Assembly (NCBI GenBank): GCA_944388645.1
Contig: CALXJO010000032.1
Coordinates: 1-10,186, forward strand
From: an uncultured Clostridia bacterium
Lineage (GTDB): Bacteria > Bacillota > Clostridia > TANB77 > CAG-508
DNA: 10,186 nucleotides
Direction of reading: 5' to 3'
Part shown: piece by piece, positions 6,382-10,186 of the stretch
How positions within the stretch are numbered: the stretch's first letter is position 1
Layout: the number at the start of each line of letters is the position of its first letter
The notes under the pieces: generated by a model
What the model saw: the letters and a program-made list of their open reading frames with translations, nothing else
Told to the model about the DNA's origin: nothing
Database searches by the model: none
Program-made: the position numbers and the translations under genes

Positions 6382-7611
6382 TTATATAACAACTTTTTCT
6401 TTTTTGTATTTGCTTTCTTCTTTTTGTTTTGTATAATTTCCTTCTGATATAAAGCTATTCTTTAGTTCTTTCATTACACCAAATTTAACTAATTTTCTTT
6501 TGTAGAATTTTATAATTCTATAATATCTATTTATATTTTTATATGCTTCTTTTAATTCTGCTCTTAGGAATAATATTTCTTTTTGCTTAGAATATTCCAA
6601 ATAGTTCTTTTCTTTTAAAGCATTTATCTTTTTATATTCTTCATAAAATTTCTTATAATTTTCTCTATCTGATGGTTTGTCCCAATATATCTTAGTAGAT
6701 AATAAACGTAAGTTATAATCGTCTATTAAATTTATTAATAAACTATATGCTTTTTCTTGTTTTCTATTTATTTTAGTATCCATTATTAGTGTTCTTGTAT
6801 CTACTAAAAGTTTATTATAGCATTGTTCTGCTACAACAAGTGGTAAACTATGGGTAAATAATGTTCTACTTATTCCTAATAAAATCATGTTCTTTTCTAT
6901 AACATCATTTTGGTCTAATTTACCCACAGTAAATCTTTCGAAGTTTTTATAATCTTCTACTATATCTTTGTATAACTTATTATCAGGTTCTTGTCTCATT
7001 TTAATTGGAAGTATATCTGTTATATATTCTTCTACAGCAGAGAATATTTTTTCATATATATCATTCTTCTCTTTATCTGTTAGGTTATCTGATAATTTAA
7101 TTGAATAATTCTTTAAAAGTTTTTTGTATAAAGCTTCCATTCTACTTGCATAGAAATCTTCATATCTAGTAATTAACTTTTCTTTATTCATTTCTTTTAC
7201 TGTATCATAATCAAGCTGGATTAAGAATATTTGCTTTCTATACTTATATTCCAAATATTCTGTATCTTTTAAATGTATTACCATATAATACTTTGATAAT
7301 GCTTCTTTTTCAAATGCTGTTGCTGTATCATTTTTTACTTTTTTATACACATTATCCATCATATGTTTATCTATAGATTCTAAATATAGAGAAAAGCAAT
7401 CTTCATACTTCTTTTCTAATTCATTTTGTTTTAGTGCTTCTTCCTGTCCTTCTGTATAATTTTCATAAGCTTTAAGCACATTATTCCTCTTAATCGAAAT
7501 TAACATTCCGTTAATTCCTATTCTTGTAGGTATTAATAGTTTTGTTATAGTATTTGTTATTTTTGCAAAAAATTTTTTATCAGTATACACTCTTAGACTT
7601 TTTTCTTCCAT
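6382..7611 (-). CDS. Hypothetical protein, helical and lysine-rich, in the PhoH/YqfF slot
   Basis: I do not recognise this 409-aa protein. It has no signal peptide, no clear membrane segment and no metal-binding or nucleotide-binding motif that I can see; there is no P-loop and no HD motif, so it is neither PhoH nor YqfF/PgpH. It is rich in Lys, Glu, Tyr, Asn and Leu and reads as almost wholly helical. Likely coiled-coil stretches lie near residues 45-75 and 330-380. The C-terminal part (about 355-409) is strongly basic. The less charged stretch LLIPTRIGINGMLISI (25-40) may pack or touch a membrane. AAAGGAAGAGAG precedes the ATG. It lies 13 nt after yqfD and 17 nt before ybeY, firmly inside the operon. 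Base composition matches the neighbours, so nothing suggests recent import. Confidence 0.8.
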   Translation of the reverse strand: MEEKSLRVYTDKKFFAKITNTITKLLIPTRIGINGMLISIKRNNVLKAYENYTEGQEEALKQNELEKKYEDCFSLYLESIDKHMMDNVYKKVKNDTATAFEKEALSKYYMVIHLKDTEYLEYKYRKQIFLIQLDYDTVKEMNKEKLITRYEDFYASRMEALYKKLLKNYSIKLSDNLTDKEKNDIYEKIFSAVEEYITDILPIKMRQEPDNKLYKDIVEDYKNFERFTVGKLDQNDVIEKNMILLGISRTLFTHSLPLVVAEQCYNKLLVDTRTLIMDTKINRKQEKAYSLLINLIDDYNLRLLSTKIYWDKPSDRENYKKFYEEYKKINALKEKNYLEYSKQKEILFLRAELKEAYKNINRYYRIIKFYKRKLVKFGVMKELKNSFISEGNYTKQKEESKYKKEKVVI

Positions 7612-7624
7612 ATCTCTCTTCCTT

Positions 7625-8809
7625 TCAAAATACTATTTTCTCTTTAGTCCCTATATTTTCTAATACTTCATATGTAACTTCTACCTCTATGTAATCCTTA
7701 TTTTCGTAAGTGTTAATGTATTTTTGTAATACTTCTACATCATCTTGTAACTCATCTTCTATTTTTTCTGAAGCTTTTTGTATACCAATCTGTTTTGCTT
7801 CCTCTGTTCCGTAAGTAATTTTCTCTTCTAGTTTTTCTTTATTTGTTACTTTTATAAGTTCAATTGGCAAATAAAAATTAGAAAATATTTTTAACTTGTT
7901 GCTCGCTTCTATTGTATCATATTTTTCAAATTTTGAAAGGGTTTTGAACAAATTTATTGTAAAATTATTTATTTTTATTTTATACTTTTGTTCCTCATTG
8001 CCTGTAAGTCTCTCTACTACTTGGTTTAAAGGAACTTGTTCTTTTTGTGTATACCATACTTTTCCCTGAACTTCCCCATTTGCATGTACATATCTCGTTC
8101 CAGTATACTTACCATCAATCCATCCTTGAATTAATATATCACCTTTTGTTACAATATCTCCTTCTTTTACTGCGGGTATACCGTTTTGGGCACTTATTTT
8201 TACTATTTGTGCATCTTTATCTGATACCACATTACAATAATCTTCTTCATTTACTATCTCAGGTTTTGCACTTGTTTCTACTACTTCTACTGTAACATTA
8301 GTTCCTTGCACATCAATTCCTATCCATGCAATATCATCTCTTTCTAATCTTATTTCGTTTATTATCTTTTGTTTATCAATACTGTTTTTTAAAATTCCTA
8401 TTTTTATACCTTTACTTTCTAGTATCGCAGTAAGTTCTTGTGTTGATATATTATTATTTCCTTCTATTTTAATATTCCATATAAATTGCGATAAACTTAG
8501 TAGTGCTATTATAATAAATAATAATAAAAATATTATTATTTTTCTTTTTTTGTATTTATGTAATATAAAAGGCATTCCTTTTTTGTCCAAAATCTTCACT
8601 CTGCATCCTGTTTGTTTTGCAATTTGTGCTAATTCTTTAAATTCTCTAACTCCAATATTGGTATATATAATTGTAGATCTTTCTCTTTTTATATTCCAAA
8701 AGAATATTTTCTTCTTAATACATATATTAATTAATTTTTCTACAGAATAGCCTTCTATTCTTATATTTATATATCCTATTATGTATCTAAGCAGAATTCT
8801 AAAAAGCAT
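7625..8809 (-). CDS. yqfD: Sporulation protein YqfD
   Basis: Member of the YqfD family, encoded beside yqfC in spore formers and in Bacillus expressed in the mother cell under sigma-E; its biochemical role is unknown. The N-terminal cytoplasmic part has the family opening GYINIRIEGYSVEKLIN (12-28), VREFKELA (54-61) and GCRVKILDKKGMPF (68-81). One membrane segment lies at about 89-111, then an extracytoplasmic part begins WNIKIEGNNNIS, a POTRA-like start, and runs through DDIAWIGIDVQGT and VKEGDIVTKGDILIQGW. The length of 394 aa is normal. GGAG at 8817-8820 lies 7 nt before the ATG. The upstream gap to yqfC is unusually long because it contains a copy of the palindromic element. Confidence 0.93.
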   Translation of the reverse strand: MLFRILLRYIIGYINIRIEGYSVEKLINICIKKKIFFWNIKRERSTIIYTNIGVREFKELAQIAKQTGCRVKILDKKGMPFILHKYKKRKIIIFLLLFIIIALLSLSQFIWNIKIEGNNNISTQELTAILESKGIKIGILKNSIDKQKIINEIRLERDDIAWIGIDVQGTNVTVEVVETSAKPEIVNEEDYCNVVSDKDAQIVKISAQNGIPAVKEGDIVTKGDILIQGWIDGKYTGTRYVHANGEVQGKVWYTQKEQVPLNQVVERLTGNEEQKYKIKINNFTINLFKTLSKFEKYDTIEASNKLKIFSNFYLPIELIKVTNKEKLEEKITYGTEEAKQIGIQKASEKIEDELQDDVEVLQKYINTYENKDYIEVEVTYEVLENIGTKEKIVF

Positions 8810-8827
8810 AGTCTTTCTCCTTATCTT

Positions 8828-8994
8828 TAGTTACAATTCACAACATTTTAACTTATAGAAAATTTATATATTTTGAAAATTTCGAGGAACCGCGTAAGTT
8901 TTGGAGCAGCTTTAGCTGCGACCCAAGGTGACGATGAAATTTGATAAAATATATAAATTTTCTTTTATGATATTTAGGTTGAGAATTATAACTA
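8828..8994. repeat. Nested palindromic element, copy 2 (yqfC-yqfD intergenic)
   Basis: Second copy of the element at 1804-1986, in the same orientation. The inner arms are a perfect 18-bp inverted repeat (8857-8874 with 8946-8963) containing the same 17-mer GAAAATTTATATATTTT. The outer arms, TAGTTACAATTCACAAC (8828-8844) and the complement at 8978-8994, match at 15 of 17 positions; they are unlike the outer arms of copy 1. The 71-nt core keeps TTTCGAG, CGCG, GGAGC, GCGAC, CAAGG and CGA in the same order as copy 1. It also contains a clear hairpin, GCAGC-TTTA-GCTGC (8906-8919), enclosed by TTGG/CCAA (8901-8904, 8923-8926). The right outer arm begins at the TAG that would end yqfC in the restored frame, so the element fills nearly the whole gap to yqfD. 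No transposase is nearby. Confidence 0.85.
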
Positions 8995-9025
8995 ACTGTT
9001 TTCTATTTTCTCGTAGTCTATTGTT
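8992..9025 (-). pseudogene. Out-of-frame C-terminal coding remnant of yqfC
   Basis: If one C (minus strand; G9037 on the plus strand) is skipped after codon TCT, the reading frame continues as GDIETIDYEKIENS and stops at TAG 8992-8994. The full product would be 97 aa, the usual length of YqfC. The restored tail has the I-x-G-x-I-x-x-I-x-(Y/F) pattern at the end of YqfC proteins. As the sequence stands, this stretch is untranslated. It could be a sequencing or assembly error, a true mutation or, less likely, a site of programmed frameshifting. Confidence 0.7.
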
Positions 9026-9286
9026 TCAATATCTCCGAGAAATCACAATATCATCTTCTGTCATTTCACCTAATTTTAAATTAAATCCATTAACATTTAT
9101 TATTCCAGTATATGTTTTTATTCTTATATAAATATCTTGATATTCTAAAATCACTTTATAATTTTCAACTAACATTTGTTTAAAGCCAGAGATAGTTATC
9201 TTTGGCTCATTTGTAGCAATCTCTTTTGGTACTTCTAGAATTCTATCCAGAATTTTTTCTTTCCTTCTTTTATTTCTTCTTTGCAT
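9026..9286 (-). CDS. yqfC: Sporulation protein YqfC, C-terminus apparently frameshifted
   Basis: Small YqfC-family protein, partner of YqfD in the mother-cell sporulation programme; its molecular role is unknown. Family features are LEVPKEIATNEPKITISG (17-34), an ENY-VILEY strand pair, and NVNGFNLKLGEMTEDDIVIS (64-83). The ORF ends as 86 aa with a non-family SRRY. Dropping one base after Ser83 gives a 14-residue tail of the expected type, and the stop then moves to 8992. A strong purine-rich site, GAGGAGAGG, lies just before the ATG. The gene is 20 nt after the deacetylase stop, so it is co-transcribed. The truncated product lacks only the last strand and may or may not work. Confidence 0.85.
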   Translation of the reverse strand: MQRRNKRRKEKILDRILEVPKEIATNEPKITISGFKQMLVENYKVILEYQDIYIRIKTYTGIINVNGFNLKLGEMTEDDIVISRRY

Positions 9287-9306
9287 TTTCCTCTCCTCTT
9301 TACATT

Positions 9307-10134
9307 CTATTTCTCAAATTCATCTATATTCCTAAATTCATATCCCATTTCTTTTATTTGTTTGATTACATCATCTAATATATTACTATTATCTTTCGAT
9401 GTTGCATGTAATAACATTATTTCTCCATTGTGCACATTGTCTAATATTTTTTTCTTTCCATATTCTTCTCTACCCTGTTTTGATTCATCCCAATCATCAT
9501 AAGCAAAAGACCACATTACTGTTGTATAACCTAGAGTATTTGTATAAGCTACAGTTCTTTGACTGTATTCGCCTTTAGGAGGTCTAATATATTTCATTTC
9601 ATACCCAAATTTTTCATATACTGCTGAGTGTAAATCCATTACCTCTGTTTTTATTGTATCTAAACTACAACTTGGCATACTTTTGTGATTAACGGTATGA
9701 TTTCCTATTATATGTCCTTCTTCAATCATTTGTTTCACAAGTTCTTCCTGTGTATTTAGATAATGTGCTGTAATAAAAAATGTAGCTTTTACATCATTAT
9801 TTTTTAGTACTTCTAATATTTTTGAGGTATATCCCGCTTCATAGCCTAAATCAAATGTTAAATAAATATACTTTTGTTCTTTATTACCTAAATATAATCC
9901 TTGATATTCATCCATTATTTTTTTATTTGTAGAACCTACATCTGGTTGTTCATGATTATCTGCTCTTTTTATTCCCCATTCAATTTTTTTATTACTTAAC
10001 TGATCAAAATTTTCATTATTTGCTTGACCTGAAGTTAATACAGATTTTTTACTATAAAAATTTATAAAAAATAAGGTTAAAAAAATAGCACAAATTAATA
10101 TTATAACTAAAAAAATCTTTGTTGTTTTTTTCAC
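9307..10134 (-). CDS. pdaA: PdaA-type polysaccharide (peptidoglycan N-acetylmuramic acid) deacetylase
   Basis: NodB-fold deacetylase close to Bacillus PdaA, which removes the acetyl group from muramic acid in spore-cortex peptidoglycan on the way to muramic delta-lactam. One N-terminal membrane segment (about 6-26) places it outside the cytoplasmic membrane. PdaA-like features are the EWGIKRADNHEQPDVG region (52-67) and YLTFDLGYEAGYT (91-103), where Asp95 is the expected base and the second motif-1 acid reads Leu96; PdaA has Asn there. HTVNH supplies metal-ligand His146 and His150. RPPKGEYS (184-191) and LLH with His243 follow. The 275 aa are normal. The start is GTG, since an in-frame TAA lies immediately upstream. 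It is the first gene of the operon within this window and stands next to yqfC-yqfD, which fits a sporulation role. Confidence 0.9.
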   Translation of the reverse strand: MKKTTKIFLVIILICAIFLTLFFINFYSKKSVLTSGQANNENFDQLSNKKIEWGIKRADNHEQPDVGSTNKKIMDEYQGLYLGNKEQKYIYLTFDLGYEAGYTSKILEVLKNNDVKATFFITAHYLNTQEELVKQMIEEGHIIGNHTVNHKSMPSCSLDTIKTEVMDLHSAVYEKFGYEMKYIRPPKGEYSQRTVAYTNTLGYTTVMWSFAYDDWDESKQGREEYGKKKILDNVHNGEIMLLHATSKDNSNILDDVIKQIKEMGYEFRNIDEFEK

Positions 10135-10146
10135 TTAAGTTTTCAA

Positions 10147-10156
10147 CTCCTTCCTT
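10147..10156 (-). promoter_or_regulatory. Ribosome binding site for the GTG start of the deacetylase gene
   Basis: AAGGAAGGAG on the minus strand, 12 nt before GTG 10132-10134. The spacing is on the long side, but an in-frame TAA (10135-10137) directly before the GTG rules out an upstream start. Confidence 0.65.
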
Positions 10157-10186
10157 TTTAATAAATTTTATGTGAGGTTAGTTAAA

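Noticed and set aside
8047..8295. Plus-strand ORF of 82 residues, rich in Leu and His
   Set aside because: It lies fully opposite yqfD, has low-complexity composition typical of antisense reading of AT-rich coding DNA, and no convincing ribosome binding site.
8928..9131. Plus-strand ORF of 67 residues crossing the palindromic element and yqfC
   Set aside because: It reads through the repeat and antisense to yqfC, with no family features, so it is not a convincing protein encoded by the element.
1..10186. CRISPR array, tRNA or rRNA genes, transposase
   Set aside because: No evenly spaced direct repeats, cloverleaf, rRNA-like stretch or transposase motif was seen on either strand.

Overview
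The window is about 10.2 kb of very AT-rich DNA, densely coded, with Gram-positive style ribosome binding sites (AGGAG or GGAG, 5-8 nt before most starts) and several TTG/GTG starts. The gene set (era-yqzL-recO, ybeY, dgkA, yqfC-yqfD, a PdaA-type deacetylase, a YerB-type DUF3048 protein) points to a spore-forming or spore-derived low-GC Bacillota, most likely an uncultured member of Clostridia. No phage, CRISPR, tRNA, rRNA or transposase gene was seen; this is essentially a chromosomal housekeeping region.

Layout. (1) 7-1780, minus strand: pth (peptidyl-tRNA hydrolase) followed by a ribonuclease G/E that stops just before the usual zinc-link. (2) 1781-2126: a divergent intergenic region holding a long nested palindrome and two back-to-back, overlapping sigma-A-type promoters, one for pth-rng and one for era. 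(3) 2127-3988, plus strand: era, the small yqzL-family gene, and recO. They face the next operon across a strong hairpin terminator (3988-4048). (4) 4047-10134, minus strand, read right to left: pdaA-like deacetylase, yqfC, yqfD, a 409-residue unknown protein, ybeY, a dgkA-PAP2 fusion, and a DUF3048 protein. The genes are 12-20 nt apart, except that yqfC and yqfD are separated by a second copy of the palindromic element.

The seven-gene operon is a variant of the Bacillus yqfC-yqfD-phoH-yqfF-ybeY-dgkA-cdd-era-yqzL-recO cluster. PhoH and YqfF are absent and their place is taken by the unknown protein. No cdd is present, and era-yqzL-recO is turned round to converge on the rest. Functions group into ribosome and RNA quality control (Pth, RNase G, Era, YbeY), recombinational repair (RecO), lipid-carrier metabolism (DgkA-PAP2) and sporulation or cortex building (YqfC, YqfD, PdaA).

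Main points for a second look: a two-copy palindromic element sharing one 17-mer at all four inner arm ends, with outer arms that differ between copies yet are self-complementary within each; a probable one-base frameshift at the end of yqfC that cuts off a family-like C-terminus; a PAP2 domain fused to DgkA that has lost its key histidines; and the unknown 409-aa protein in the PhoH/YqfF slot.
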